Assembly: GCF_002272135.1 (NCBI RefSeq)
Contig: NZ_NPBF01000025.1
Span: 1 to 64,000 of the forward strand
Length of the DNA: 64,000 nucleotides
Reading direction: 5' to 3'
Source: Virgibacillus sp. 7505
GTDB lineage: Bacteria; Bacillota; Bacilli; Bacillales; Amphibacillaceae
The number at the start of each line of letters is the position of its first letter. Position 1 is the first letter of the stretch. The notes under the pieces were generated by a model, which saw only the letters and a list, made by a program, of their open reading frames with translations, did no database searches and was not told the origin of the DNA. Both the position numbers and the translations under genes were made by a program. Below, one piece after another: positions 9,168 through 17,991 of this stretch.

Positions 9168-9590
9168 ATGTATGAGAAAATCCTATTGGCTGTCGACGGT
9201 TCAGAGCACTCAATGAGAGCGACAGAAGAAGTAATCAAAATCTGTCAGGCCAGCACAGAGCCTGTACAGCTGGAAGTAACCCACGTCATACAAGATATAA
9301 AAAATAGCGAGATTGTTCTGCAGCAGGTAAAGCCGGATGATAGGAACCGGGACGGAGAACTTCGTATCCAGTCAAATGAAGCGGAACTGCAGAATGCGAA
9401 TATTCCCTATACTCGTACCATCGAACGTGGAGATGCCGGTAGAACAATTGCCAATATGGCAAACAATGGTGCGTTTGACTTGGTTGTACTAGGAACAAGA
9501 GGCTTAAATGGCTTTCAGAAGCTTGTGGTTGGAAGTGTAAGTACAGAAGTGATCAAAAGAGCGAATTGCCCAGTGTTGGTCGTAAAATAG
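9168..9590 (+). CDS. Universal stress protein, UspA family
   Basis: A 140-residue cytoplasmic protein with N-terminal ILLAVDGSEHS and the ATP-binding loop G-2X-G-9X-GS seen in GTRGLNGFQKLVVGSVS near the C-terminus, so it belongs to the nucleotide-binding branch. Usp proteins help survival in stationary phase and stress; the exact role is unknown. AGGAGG is seven bases upstream of the ATG and is part of an inverted repeat. An MFS pump follows 43 bases later on the same strand. Confidence 0.92.
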   Translation: MYEKILLAVDGSEHSMRATEEVIKICQASTEPVQLEVTHVIQDIKNSEIVLQQVKPDDRNRDGELRIQSNEAELQNANIPYTRTIERGDAGRTIANMANNGAFDLVVLGTRGLNGFQKLVVGSVSTEVIKRANCPVLVVK

Positions 9591-9633
9591 GAAGCGTTAC
9601 CAACTGGAGTGAAACGCAAAAACAGTTGGGAGT

Positions 9634-11067
9634 ATGCATGTGAGTAAACTAGAATCCAAGTGGTTGGTCGTTGTAGCTGTCCTTTTTGGGACTTTCACTG
9701 TTATTTTGAACAATAGTATGCTGAATCCGGCGCTGCCATCATTGATTTCTACATTCGATGCCAATGCTGTCAGTGTCGGCTGGATACTGACGATCTTCAT
9801 GGTTGCAATGGGGATGACGATGCCAGTCACCGGCTACCTTGGGGATCGGTTCGGGAAAAAAAGTATTTACTTATTGGGCCTTGTTGTATTCCTTACAGGG
9901 TCCATCTTCGGTATTTTTTCCGGCAGTCTGCCATTTGTCATCACGGCGCGTTTTATTCAAGGAATCGGCGGTGGATTGATGATGCCGATATCAATGGCAC
10001 TCATATTCCAGGCCTTCCCGAAGCAGGAGCGCGGACTTGCAGTCGGTGTATATGGTGTAGCGGCAATGGTAGCTCCAGCAATCGGCCCGACGATTGGCGG
10101 TGTGCTGATTGCTTACTTACCATGGCCGTTCCTATTCGCTTTTAATTTGCCGTTCGGTCTTCTCGGTTTACTGATGGCTAGTCGCTACTTGAAATCCACA
10201 GCCGCTGATCCAAAACGCCGCTTCGACAAGGGTGGTTTTGTATTCGTTACGCTTGGTATCGGTTTAGTTTTGTACGCACTGGGCCGCGGACAGACACTGG
10301 ATGTGCTTGTATCGCCATTTAACCTTTCGCTGATAGCAGCGGGGATACTAGCTATTGCGATTTTTGTTTTTTATGAGCGGCGCAAAGAGCAGCCGTTATT
10401 GGAGCTCTCACTGTTCCGTAATCCAAGCTATACAGTTTCGATACTTGTAACAGCGACAGCGTCCATTGGACTATTTTCTGGGATATTCCTGCTGCCATTA
10501 TTGATTCAGAATGTGTACGGACTTAGTGAGATCCAGACAGGGCTCCTATTCTTACCGGCAGCATTATTCAGCGGGGCCATGATGTCATTGGGCGGGAAGC
10601 TTTTAGATAAAAAAGGGCCGCGCTGGGTAGTGCCTCCGGGGCTGCTGATTTTGGCGATAGCTACTTTTCTGATTGGAAACCTTAGTCTGTCTACACCATT
10701 CTGGCTCATCCTGGTAATCAATATGCTTCGGGGTGCAGGACTCGGTCTCAGCAATATGCCTGCAACGACTGCAGGGATGAACGACATACCAGAACATCTT
10801 GTATCCCAAGGCTCTGCGATGAACAATGTGTTACGGCAAATATCTTCCGCCTTCGGTATTGTGTTCTTCAGTATCTACTTTGAAGTGCGGCGAGCGCATC
10901 TCACAGCTGCAGGAGAAGCAGTCCAACAGGCGAGCTTACAGACAATCAATGAGGCTTTTGTATTTTCAGGAATCTTAATTCTCATTATGGTGCCGATATC
11001 TTTCATTATGCGTTATAAAACAGGGAAGAAACAGGAACAAAAAGCCAAAGAAGTTTCCAATGGTTGA
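9634..11067 (+). CDS. MFS drug-efflux transporter, DHA2 (EmrB/QacA-like) type
   Basis: A 477-residue membrane protein with about 14 hydrophobic segments. DHA2 marks include LNNSMLNPALPSL in the first segment, VGWILTIFMVAMGMTMPVTGYLGDRFGKK (motif A region), and VAPAIGPTIGGVLI (motif C of antiporters). It probably exports drugs or other amphipathic compounds using the proton gradient; the substrate cannot be read from sequence. Confidence 0.88.
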   Translation: MHVSKLESKWLVVVAVLFGTFTVILNNSMLNPALPSLISTFDANAVSVGWILTIFMVAMGMTMPVTGYLGDRFGKKSIYLLGLVVFLTGSIFGIFSGSLPFVITARFIQGIGGGLMMPISMALIFQAFPKQERGLAVGVYGVAAMVAPAIGPTIGGVLIAYLPWPFLFAFNLPFGLLGLLMASRYLKSTAADPKRRFDKGGFVFVTLGIGLVLYALGRGQTLDVLVSPFNLSLIAAGILAIAIFVFYERRKEQPLLELSLFRNPSYTVSILVTATASIGLFSGIFLLPLLIQNVYGLSEIQTGLLFLPAALFSGAMMSLGGKLLDKKGPRWVVPPGLLILAIATFLIGNLSLSTPFWLILVINMLRGAGLGLSNMPATTAGMNDIPEHLVSQGSAMNNVLRQISSAFGIVFFSIYFEVRRAHLTAAGEAVQQASLQTINEAFVFSGILILIMVPISFIMRYKTGKKQEQKAKEVSNG

Positions 11068-11165
11068 AGTAAATTCAAGCAACCGATAGTACGGAACGGA
11101 TGGTTAGAGGGGAAAGCATTTCCCGGGAAACTGGCCTGCTCAAAAGGAAAATCCTTAAAATTGAA

Positions 11166-11212
11166 TAAAAAAAATAACCTCTGAAGCAATCAAATGCTCC
11201 AGAGGTTATTTT
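11166..11212. terminator. Bidirectional terminator
   Basis: A stem AAATAACCTCTG/CAGAGGTTATTT with an inner GAAGCA/TGCTCC pairing. T runs in both directions let it serve the MFS gene and the old dehydrogenase remnant on the other strand. Confidence 0.8.
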
Positions 11213-11412
11213 TTAGAAGTCTACGTCTTTGCTTTCAAAGGCAGCAATATATAGCTGTTTCATTTGCTCAACAGATGTCTCCCGCGGATTTGTGCCAGTA
11301 CATGGATTTGTAACTGCATTAGCATCCATGTATTCTACGTGGTCGTAGAACACCAGCACCGCCGCCGATTCCAATAACCCAGCCCGGGCCGAATTCTTCA
11401 GATGCTTTTATA
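11213..11412 (-). pseudogene. Remnant of an iron-containing alcohol dehydrogenase
   Basis: Read on the minus strand, 11213-11340 encodes an intact C-terminal end (NAVTNPCTGTNPRETSVEQM, then KQLYIAAFESKDVDF and a stop), typical of group III iron alcohol dehydrogenases. Directly upstream, in another frame, is EEFGPGWVIGIGGG, which matches the NAD-binding GGGS region of the same family. The SPIDxAKAM block and most of the catalytic domain are missing, so at least two deletions and a frame change have occurred. It is not functional. Confidence 0.7.
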
Positions 11413-11532
11413 GTAAAATATAATAAGATACCCATCCTGACGGTGACAGGATGTTTTTTCATTTGACGGATTGTGTAATATGAAATGCGACAGCTAAAAA
11501 CAAAGTAGCCCAATGAATGGATTTGTGAAAAA

Positions 11533-11800
11533 ATGAAAGTTTTAGGATCTAAAGACTATAGAGCAAGTTTTTATTACGCAAATATAAAGTATGACGATTT
11601 AACTATGATGGCAGAACTGACTAGTTTAAAAATAAATATAAACAATCACTTAGATTCTTAGATTTAGGGGTTCAAGCAGGAGAGATCTTTGAAGGGACGG
11701 GGAAGTATTTTATGAGGATAGTGTCCTTATGTGGGAGGCTCTCTTTAATGAAGCGCATTTAAAAAGTGAGGAACTTGGTGAGGTTCTTACTCCTCTTTAA
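11533..11800 (+). pseudogene. Frameshifted small hypothetical gene
   Basis: Three consecutive frames give coherent peptide: MKVLGSKDYRASFYYANIKY at the start, then DLGVQAGEIFEGTGKYF after a frame shift near 11660, then YEDSVLMWEALFNEAHL onward to a stop at 11798-11800 after a one-base loss near 11712. The composition looks like a real acidic 85-90 residue protein broken twice. I do not recognise the family. Confidence 0.45.
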
Positions 11801-11819
11801 ATTCTATGAAAAAAAGCTT

Positions 11820-11835
11820 TGTAATCTGGATTACA
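11820..11835. promoter_or_regulatory. Palindromic operator upstream of the Crp/FNR-type gene
   Basis: TGTAATCTGGATTACA is a perfect 16-base palindrome about 100 bases before the regulator gene at 11937. Its core GTAATCTGGATTAC recurs as GTAATCTACATTAC at 12689-12702, before the next operon. A looser pair, TGTAAC/GTTACA, lies at 11866-11894. Confidence 0.55.
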
Positions 11836-11936
11836 GAAGATTAAATTAAGGTAGTTTATGATGAATGTAACACTCCGCTATAGATTATGTTACATGAGGA
11901 ACGGATGTCATTCGCAACATTGAAAGGAGAGGCAGA

Positions 11937-12644
11937 ATGTTACATTATAAGGCGATGGAAAATATAGAATCATTTTTGCCACAAATAAAGATATTTGAAT
12001 CGCTACCGGTAGAAATTATCCGTGAAATCGAACAATTGGTAACAAAATCAAATACGTATAAGCTTTCAAAAAATTCTATTCTTCAGACGCCCGGGAATGA
12101 AAGGAAGGGCTTATTTTTCGTAATTGCCGGTAAACTTCGCTTGTACAAAACCAATTCGGACGGCAAACAACACACGGTCTGCATCCTAAGTGAAGGCGGC
12201 ATGTTCGGTGAAGTTGAAACGTTTTCATTAGGCACAACAGGGGCTTATGTGGAGACGATGGAAGACTCGATTGTTTTTTCGATTCCGACTGAACAATTCG
12301 AACCTCTCTTAAGAAAGTATCCTGAATTATCTTTACGATTTTTATCAGAAATAAGCAAACGCCTGCGAGATCAGGAGGAATTGGTGGAAAAATTGGTTTT
12401 CAGGGATCTACGTGGTAAAGTGCTTTACTTTCTCCACCGACTATCTAAGAAGTTCGGAATAGAAGAAAGTGGATACCTAAAAATAGATATTCCGTTGACT
12501 CATCAAGAATTGGCCAATATGATCGGTGCCACAAGAGAAGCTGTATCGATTATCTTACAGGAACTATCTAATGAAGGTATTATCGTGACCAGCCGTAGAA
12601 TGGTCATGGTTCATATTGGAAAAGCGATGAAAGAACTAGCTTGA
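11937..12644 (+). CDS. Crp/Fnr family transcriptional regulator
   Basis: A 235-residue regulator with an N-terminal cyclic-nucleotide-binding-like beta barrel (GLFFVIAGKLRLYK, GGMFGEVETFSLG), a long dimer helix, and a C-terminal winged helix with LTHQELANMIGATREAVSIILQELS. No Cys cluster for an iron-sulfur centre is seen, so it is not a classic FNR. It probably controls itself and the monooxygenase-SDR pair, since the same palindrome stands before both. The ligand is unknown. Confidence 0.9.
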   Translation: MLHYKAMENIESFLPQIKIFESLPVEIIREIEQLVTKSNTYKLSKNSILQTPGNERKGLFFVIAGKLRLYKTNSDGKQHTVCILSEGGMFGEVETFSLGTTGAYVETMEDSIVFSIPTEQFEPLLRKYPELSLRFLSEISKRLRDQEELVEKLVFRDLRGKVLYFLHRLSKKFGIEESGYLKIDIPLTHQELANMIGATREAVSIILQELSNEGIIVTSRRMVMVHIGKAMKELA

Positions 12645-12688
12645 TTTCATGACTCGTATGAATTTCCATTCGAATGTATGCTTTCGGC

Positions 12689-12702
12689 GTAATCTACATT
12701 AC
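12689..12702. promoter_or_regulatory. Second copy of the palindromic operator
   Basis: GTAATCTACATTAC differs from the copy at 11821-11834 only in the two central bases and lies 66 bases before the start of the monooxygenase gene. This suggests shared control by the Crp/Fnr protein. Confidence 0.5.
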
Positions 12703-12767
12703 TGATGAATTCTTCATCTAGCCTTATGATAAATGGCGTAACGGAAACTTATAGGAGGGGAGTCAAC

Positions 12768-13097
12768 ATGACCAATCAACAAGTTCAGCTCAATATTCGA
12801 TTCAAAGCTAAACCAGGGAAAAAAGAAGAATTCCGCAAGGAGCTATCTTCCCTTATTGAGGAGATGTCAACCGAAAAGGCATTTATTAGTGCCATTGTAT
12901 CAGACGATCTGGATCAACCGGATGACTTGATCATTTATGAAACATGGCAAGGCACGAGAGATAGCTGGCTTGCAGAGGAATTTGTTAAACCATACCGCAA
13001 GAATTACGAAGGAAGACTGGATGATCTAATTGTGGATAGAAGCGTCAGCTGGCTGCAACCGACGGGCGAATGGGGAAGTCATATAACGAATGCGTGA
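12768..13097 (+). CDS. Antibiotic biosynthesis monooxygenase (ABM) domain protein
   Basis: A 109-residue dimeric alpha-beta barrel protein: [19 protein letters not shown] and later [20 protein letters not shown] are typical of YgiN-like putative quinol monooxygenases. These small enzymes need no metal or flavin in the characterised cases. The ATG at 12768 is preceded by AGGAGGGG, so the longer frame from 12705 is rejected. It is followed by an SDR gene in the same unit. A role in quinone or aromatic turnover is inferred. Confidence 0.82.
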   Translation: MTNQQVQLNIRFKAKPGKKEEFRKELSSLIEEMSTEKAFISAIVSDDLDQPDDLIIYETWQGTRDSWLAEEFVKPYRKNYEGRLDDLIVDRSVSWLQPTGEWGSHITNA

Positions 13098-13164
13098 TGA
13101 AGTTGAGACACTTAACGTTTTAAGGTCTGGGACGATACAAAAATATTATGGGAGGCATATAGAT

Positions 13165-13911
13165 ATGGGGAGATTTGAAGGAAAGGTAGTAGTTGTCACA
13201 GGAGGAACAAGCGGTATCGGACTTACGACCGCACAACGATTTGTTTCTGAAGGGGCCTACGTATTCATTACCGGCCGTAGACAAATGGAGCTGGAAGCAG
13301 CTGTGAAATTGCTTGGTGAACGCGTTACCGGCGTTCAAGGTGACATTTCCAATTTGAAGGATTTGGACAAACTGTTTGATAAGGTTAAGCAGGAGAAAGG
13401 ACATCTGGATATTCTCTTCGCAAACGCTGGAATTGGCAGTATTCTACCCTTAAGTCAAATTACGGAAGAGCAGTACAACACGACTTTCGGAGTGAACGTA
13501 AAGGGTACTTTATTCACCATACAAAAGGCTTTGCCACTGTTTCCAGATATGACAGGAACCATCATCTTAACGGGATCGACGGCTGGTACGATCGGCGATC
13601 CAGGATTTAGTGTCTACGGAGGTAGTAAGGCGGCTCTCCGTCAGATGGCGAGGAGCTGGATAATGGATTTGAAAGGTACAGGGATTCGACTTAATGTACT
13701 GAGCCCTGGCGGCGTTCATACTCCTGCTTATGATGATATGTTTGGCGAGGCGGTAGATCAAGTCCTTGAATCAGCGAAGAATACCGTTCCGCTAAGCCGC
13801 ATGGGCAAGACGGAGGAGATTGCCGACGCGGTTATGTTTCTGGCCTCGGAGGAAAGCAGCTATGTGAACGGCATCGAATTGTTCGTAGATGGCGGGATGG
13901 CTCAAGTCTGA
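13165..13911 (+). CDS. Short-chain dehydrogenase/reductase (SDR)
   Basis: A 248-residue NAD(P)-dependent oxidoreductase with TGGTSGIG at residues 12-19, NAG at 87-89, and the catalytic S138, Y151 and K155 (YGGSK). The C-terminus [19 protein letters not shown] is the usual classical-SDR ending. The ATG at 13165 has GGGAGG upstream and gives normal family length; the frame is open upstream to 13090 but the extra residues are not SDR-like. The substrate is unknown. It is probably co-transcribed with the ABM gene. Confidence 0.9.
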   Translation: MGRFEGKVVVVTGGTSGIGLTTAQRFVSEGAYVFITGRRQMELEAAVKLLGERVTGVQGDISNLKDLDKLFDKVKQEKGHLDILFANAGIGSILPLSQITEEQYNTTFGVNVKGTLFTIQKALPLFPDMTGTIILTGSTAGTIGDPGFSVYGGSKAALRQMARSWIMDLKGTGIRLNVLSPGGVHTPAYDDMFGEAVDQVLESAKNTVPLSRMGKTEEIADAVMFLASEESSYVNGIELFVDGGMAQV

Positions 13912-13939
13912 CCGTGAATAAGAACGATGAGTAGTCATA

Positions 13940-14113
13940 TTTAAGCAGTTCCTAATAAGCCATGTATCAAAATGGAACTCTGAAGCTGGTAAAGCATACA
14001 GAGAGTTTCAAACCGATATACTCCTATATGATGGTCAGGTCGTAAAAAACTGGCATTCACCAGCTGTTGATAAGTTTTTGGATGTAGTACTTGAGCTTTC
14101 CAAAAGAAAATAG
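13940..14113 (+). pseudogene. C-terminal gene fragment
   Basis: An open frame of 57 codons without a start or ribosome-binding site reads FKQFLISHVSKWNSEAGKAY and continues to a stop at 14111-14113. Its composition is that of a normal soluble protein end, so it looks like the tail of a deleted gene. The family is not recognised. Confidence 0.35.
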
Positions 14114-14127
14114 AAGTATGAATGCAT

Positions 14128-14158
14128 GAAAAAAGAGGGCGAGTGAGCCCTCTTTTTC
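14128..14158. terminator. Bidirectional terminator
   Basis: An 11-bp perfect stem AAAAAGAGGGC/GCCCTCTTTTT with loop GAGTGA. It serves the siderophore-binding gene on the minus strand and any transcript through the SDR gene. Confidence 0.9.
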
Positions 14159-15076
14159 TCATTGCTTCAAGAACTGTTCTTCGAAGAAGTCCAGCTGATA
14201 ATCCAAAGTCAATGCATCATTGAACAGGAATGCATTCGCATCTGCAGTCAAAACATGTCCTTCTTTTACAGCAGGTATTTCTTTGAACATTTCTGTTTCC
14301 TGATATGAATTATCTTGATCGCTATACTCACTGATAACAAGATAATCGCCAACATATTCAGGAAGTACTTCTGAGGAAATCATCGTATAGCCGTCTTTTT
14401 CAGTCATTTCCTTTACTTTATCCGGCATTGAAAGTCCCATTGCTTGATAAAGGACTTCTGTACCGCGCCCCCAGCTGTCTCCAAGCACGCCCATGCCTTT
14501 TTCATAGCTTTCCATCACAGTGACAGTTGCATCCTCGCCAATTTTGGCTTTGATTTCATCACCTGTCGTTTTCGCTCGTTCTTTGAAGTCATCGACCCAT
14601 TGCTGTGCTTCATCACCTTTATTCAGCAGCTTTCCGATTTCGACATGCTGCGTTAGGTAATCGACTTTGTTATACGTATACGTGACAGTAGGGGCAATTT
14701 CTTTGAACTTATCCAGATTCTTTGTTGTGTCGGCAGCGATGATCAGATCAGGCTTCAGTTCAAGGATTTTTTCAACATCTTCCTCGCTTACTGTTTCCGC
14801 ATCTTTTAACCCGTCTGCAAGAACAGGGCTGCTTTTTGCCCATTGATCTACACCGACAATATTAACGCCAAGGGAAAGTACATCACCAGCATATGATGCT
14901 AGGACTACAACTCTTTTTGGATCAGTAGGGACTTCAACTGGACCTGTTTCAGATTGATATGTAAATGTTTCGTTTGTCTCTTTTTCGTTGCCAGAGGCCG
15001 TAGATTCCTCTGAAGAACCGCATGCGCTGAGAATGAGAAGGAAGAGGCCGATTATAGCAATTAGTGCTTTTTTCAT
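14159..15076 (-). CDS. Iron-siderophore ABC transporter substrate-binding lipoprotein
   Basis: A 305-residue lipoprotein with signal peptide and lipobox ILSAC (Cys19), then a class III binding-protein fold: VPTDPKRVVVLASYAGDVLSLG, ILELKPDLIIAADTTKN and a C-terminal VKEGHVLTADANAF. It captures ferric siderophore at the cell surface for an importer encoded elsewhere; no permease or ATPase gene is adjacent. The ATG at 15076 is chosen because MKKALIA starts a proper signal peptide; the frame runs 18 codons further up through the Fur box. A near-perfect Fur box precedes it. Confidence 0.9.
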   Translation of the reverse strand: MKKALIAIIGLFLLILSACGSSEESTASGNEKETNETFTYQSETGPVEVPTDPKRVVVLASYAGDVLSLGVNIVGVDQWAKSSPVLADGLKDAETVSEEDVEKILELKPDLIIAADTTKNLDKFKEIAPTVTYTYNKVDYLTQHVEIGKLLNKGDEAQQWVDDFKERAKTTGDEIKAKIGEDATVTVMESYEKGMGVLGDSWGRGTEVLYQAMGLSMPDKVKEMTEKDGYTMISSEVLPEYVGDYLVISEYSDQDNSYQETEMFKEIPAVKEGHVLTADANAFLFNDALTLDYQLDFFEEQFLKQ

Positions 15077-15109
15077 TTTTATATTCCTGCTTTCTGCTGT
15101 TTTATTTAT

Positions 15110-15128
15110 GATAATGATAATCAATATC
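15110..15128. promoter_or_regulatory. Fur box
   Basis: GATAATGATAATCAATATC matches 18 of 19 bases of the consensus GATAATGATAATCATTATC and lies about 35 bases upstream of the siderophore-binding gene. Iron repression is expected. Confidence 0.88.
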
Positions 15129-15322
15129 AATTAGGTAAATAATAGAATGATTCCAGCCGAATGTCAATAAGATATTCAATTGCTGATTTTGATTTCATAC
15201 TAGATCTCTGCGCTGAGGGTTGATATAAATTTTGAACGTTAAAGTCACCTACAAGCCTTTTTCTCTTATGGTAAGATTATGGTAGTAATAAATTCTTTTA
15301 GAGAAAGGGCAGGAAGGACTAT

Positions 15323-16093
15323 ATGCATTTGGAATTAGACACAATTTTGCTCATTATTCTTTTCGGATTTCTTGCCGCATTCATTGATTCTGTTGTCGGA
15401 GGGGGCGGGCTGATTACGATTCCGGCATTGCTGTTTGCGGGACTGAATCCTGCTGCCGCTGTGGCAACGAATAAACTCGCCGGAACGCTGGGATCATTTA
15501 CAAGCACGCTCATGTTCTATCGATCTGGCAATCTGGATTTAAAATCGGTTATGAAGTTCTTTCCGTTATCCTTCATCGGCTCAATGCTCGGAGCATGGAC
15601 CGTACACGTTATCAATCCAGCATTATTCAAGCCGCTCATGCTAATAATGCTGATTGCTGTTGCTATTTATACGATCATAAAAAAAGACTGGGGCAGCGTT
15701 TCTACCTACAAAAGATTAACGCCAAAAAGACTGCTTATTTTTGCAGCAGTCCTGACGTTTATCGGTTTCTATGACGGTTTTCTCGGACCAGGAACAGGTT
15801 CATTCCTTATGTTCGCCTTCCTGTTCATCGGCTTTGATTTCCTTCGTGCAGCAGGAAGCGCAAAGCTGTTGAACTTCGGCAGCAATGTATCCGCGCTGAT
15901 TTTATTTATGATTTTGGGTCAAGTACACTACGCTATTGGTCTTATTATGGGGATATCAGGTATTTTTGGATCAATTGCTGGTTCACGTTTTGCGATTAGA
16001 CGCGGGAGCGGGTATGTACGGATTCTGTTTATTGTTGTAACGACTGTACTGATTGTGAAGAACGTATATGACTACATAAAGGAAATCATGTAA
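15323..16093 (+). CDS. TSUP (TauE/SafE) family membrane permease
   Basis: A 256-residue membrane protein with about eight hydrophobic segments. The family signature GFLAAFIDSVVGGGGLITIPALL is at the N-terminus and GFYDGFLGPGTGSFLMF starts the second repeat. TSUP proteins move sulfur-containing anions such as sulfite, sulfonates or thiosulfate, or unknown ions. Nothing nearby fixes the substrate. GGAAGGA precedes the ATG. Confidence 0.87.
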   Translation: MHLELDTILLIILFGFLAAFIDSVVGGGGLITIPALLFAGLNPAAAVATNKLAGTLGSFTSTLMFYRSGNLDLKSVMKFFPLSFIGSMLGAWTVHVINPALFKPLMLIMLIAVAIYTIIKKDWGSVSTYKRLTPKRLLIFAAVLTFIGFYDGFLGPGTGSFLMFAFLFIGFDFLRAAGSAKLLNFGSNVSALILFMILGQVHYAIGLIMGISGIFGSIAGSRFAIRRGSGYVRILFIVVTTVLIVKNVYDYIKEIM

Positions 16094-16117
16094 AAAAAGG
16101 CCGATTAGGCCTTTTTG
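16093..16117 (+). terminator. Terminator after the TSUP gene
   Basis: An 8-bp stem AAAAGGCC/GGCCTTTT with loop GATTA, followed by T. Confidence 0.85.
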
Positions 16118-16227
16118 ATTTGTATGTAGCATTCGCCATGTCAGCAGATAAAAGTGCCGTACCAGATCACGCTCTGTCAAAAGGATTACGCTCTGGTTTC
16201 CAGCACCTTTAACGATAGGTTACTTGC

Positions 16228-16241
16228 TGAAAACGATACCA
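16228..16241. promoter_or_regulatory. LacI/CcpA-type operator-like site
   Basis: TGAAAACGATACCA fits the loose cre pattern with a central CG and lies 68 bases before the LacI-family gene. A possible -10 TATACT is at 16272-16277. It could be an autoregulatory site or a cre. It is weak because it is a single copy. Confidence 0.35.
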
Positions 16242-16308
16242 GGTCAAGTTTTTTTTTCAAACACGGAGCGTTATACTGTAATCAAGTACATAGCGAGAGG
16301 GAGTACAT

Positions 16309-17265
16309 ATGGCGACAATCAAGGATTTAGCCAGGATGGCCGGTGTCTCGGTGACGACTGTATCCCGGGTGCTCAATGATCATCCTTATGTGAGTGAGGA
16401 GAAGCGGAAAGCTGTGCTGGAGGCGATCGGACAGACTGGATATGAAAAGAATGTAAATGCGGTACATCTGAAAACTGGAAAAACAGAGTTAATCGGTGTA
16501 GTGCTGCCTTTTTCGGATCATCCTTACTTTGCACGTTTATTGAAAGGAATAGCGAGACAGGCATTCAAATATAACTTCAAGCTCGTATTGATACAGACAG
16601 ATTATCAAACAGAGAGGGAAAAAGATGCATTGCAGATGCTCCGGCAAAAGCAGATCGATGGGCTCATCATCTGTTCGCGCAGCTGTGAGCTGTCCTTGAT
16701 AAAGTCTTACAAACAGTATGGACCGATTGTTGTATGCGAGAAGGTACCGGAGGAATTGTCATCTTCGTATGTCGATCACTATCAGGCTTTCCAGGACGCA
16801 CTCTCCTATTTATATGAGGAAGGACATACTAAGATCGGCTATTCCGTGAGCAGGCTGGATGGGACGAGCAGTAAGAACCGCAATGCTGCTTACCGGGATT
16901 TCTTTGCAGCAAGAAAACTGCCATATCGTTCAGATTATGTGTTCGATAGGATGCTATATTTTGAGGATGGCGAGACGATAGTAAAAAAGCTGCAGCGGAT
17001 GGAAGATCCCCCATCGGCGATGATTATCACAAGCGATCAAGTTGCTGCTGGCGTGATGACGTATGCAAATAAGGTTGGATTACGTATTCCGGAAGAGCTG
17101 TCTATAATCGGATTCGATGACCTTCCAATGGCTCGAATGATGGGTATTACAAGTATGCATCTGCCGCTGGAGGAAATGGGAGAGCATCTATTCCAGCAAG
17201 TTATGGAGAAGGATGCGAACCAGAAGCTATTCCATACTAAACTAATCAAGCGGAAAACGGTGTGA
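16309..17265 (+). CDS. LacI family transcriptional regulator
   Basis: A 318-residue repressor: helix-turn-helix and hinge ATIKDLARMAGVSVTTVSRVLNDHPYVS at the N-terminus, then a periplasmic-binding-protein-like ligand domain (ELIGVVLPFSDHPYFARLLKGI, DGLIICSR, LSIIGFDDLPMA). The effector is probably a sugar, but no sugar genes are adjacent. DUF554 and an alpha-helical protein follow on the same strand. Confidence 0.92.
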   Translation: MATIKDLARMAGVSVTTVSRVLNDHPYVSEEKRKAVLEAIGQTGYEKNVNAVHLKTGKTELIGVVLPFSDHPYFARLLKGIARQAFKYNFKLVLIQTDYQTEREKDALQMLRQKQIDGLIICSRSCELSLIKSYKQYGPIVVCEKVPEELSSSYVDHYQAFQDALSYLYEEGHTKIGYSVSRLDGTSSKNRNAAYRDFFAARKLPYRSDYVFDRMLYFEDGETIVKKLQRMEDPPSAMIITSDQVAAGVMTYANKVGLRIPEELSIIGFDDLPMARMMGITSMHLPLEEMGEHLFQQVMEKDANQKLFHTKLIKRKTV

Positions 17266-17292
17266 AGTTCTAATGTTTTTGGAGGAGAAATT

Positions 17293-17970
17293 ATGTTTGG
17301 AACAATATTCAATGTAGCAATGATCATCATCGGCAGTACACTTGGAACTATCTTTAAGAAAGGTATGAAAGATAGATATCAAACTATCCTCATGCAGGCA
17401 ATGGGCTTAGCTGCACTGGCATTAGGTGTCAATGCTATAGTTGGTCATCTGCCGGACAGTAAATATTCTGTCCTTTTCATTATCAGTTTGGCAATCGGAG
17501 CGATTGTCGGTGAAAAACTGGATCTGGATGCAAGATTCACGAACGTTGTAAAGAGATTTTCCAAGTCGAATTTGGCAGAAGGTCTGTCTACAGCAATTCT
17601 TCTGTTCTGCATTGGATCTCTTTCTATACTAGGCCCAGTAGAAACCGCACTGCATGGTAATTATTCCTACTTGCTTGCGAACGGTATGCTGGATTTTGTA
17701 ACGTCCTTGGTACTGGCGTCAACCTTTGGATTTGGAATTGCATTATCAGCAGGGGTTTTATTTGTATGGCAGGGTTCTATTTATATAGTGGCAAAAGCAT
17801 TGGAAAGCACGGTGAATGTAGATCTACTGAATGAAGTAAGCATAGTAGGCGGCGTCTTGATCATGGCATCAGGCTTAAGCATATTAGGGATAAAGAAATT
17901 CAAGACAATGAACTTCCTGCCAGCGCTGCTTGTACCGCCTGTCTTCTTTTTGATATTAAAGATTTTTTAA
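17293..17970 (+). CDS. DUF554 membrane protein (YdfK/YqgA-like)
   Basis: A 225-residue membrane protein with about seven hydrophobic segments. MFGTIFNVAMIIIGSTLGTIFKKG, NAIVGHLPDSKYSVLFIISLAIGAIVGEKLDLD and CIGSLSILGPVETALHG are typical of DUF554. The function is unknown. GGAGGAGAAATT precedes the ATG, 27 bases after the lacI-type stop, so the two may be co-transcribed. Confidence 0.87.
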   Translation: MFGTIFNVAMIIIGSTLGTIFKKGMKDRYQTILMQAMGLAALALGVNAIVGHLPDSKYSVLFIISLAIGAIVGEKLDLDARFTNVVKRFSKSNLAEGLSTAILLFCIGSLSILGPVETALHGNYSYLLANGMLDFVTSLVLASTFGFGIALSAGVLFVWQGSIYIVAKALESTVNVDLLNEVSIVGGVLIMASGLSILGIKKFKTMNFLPALLVPPVFFLILKIF

Positions 17971-17991
17971 CCAGGATTAAGGAGGAGCAGC

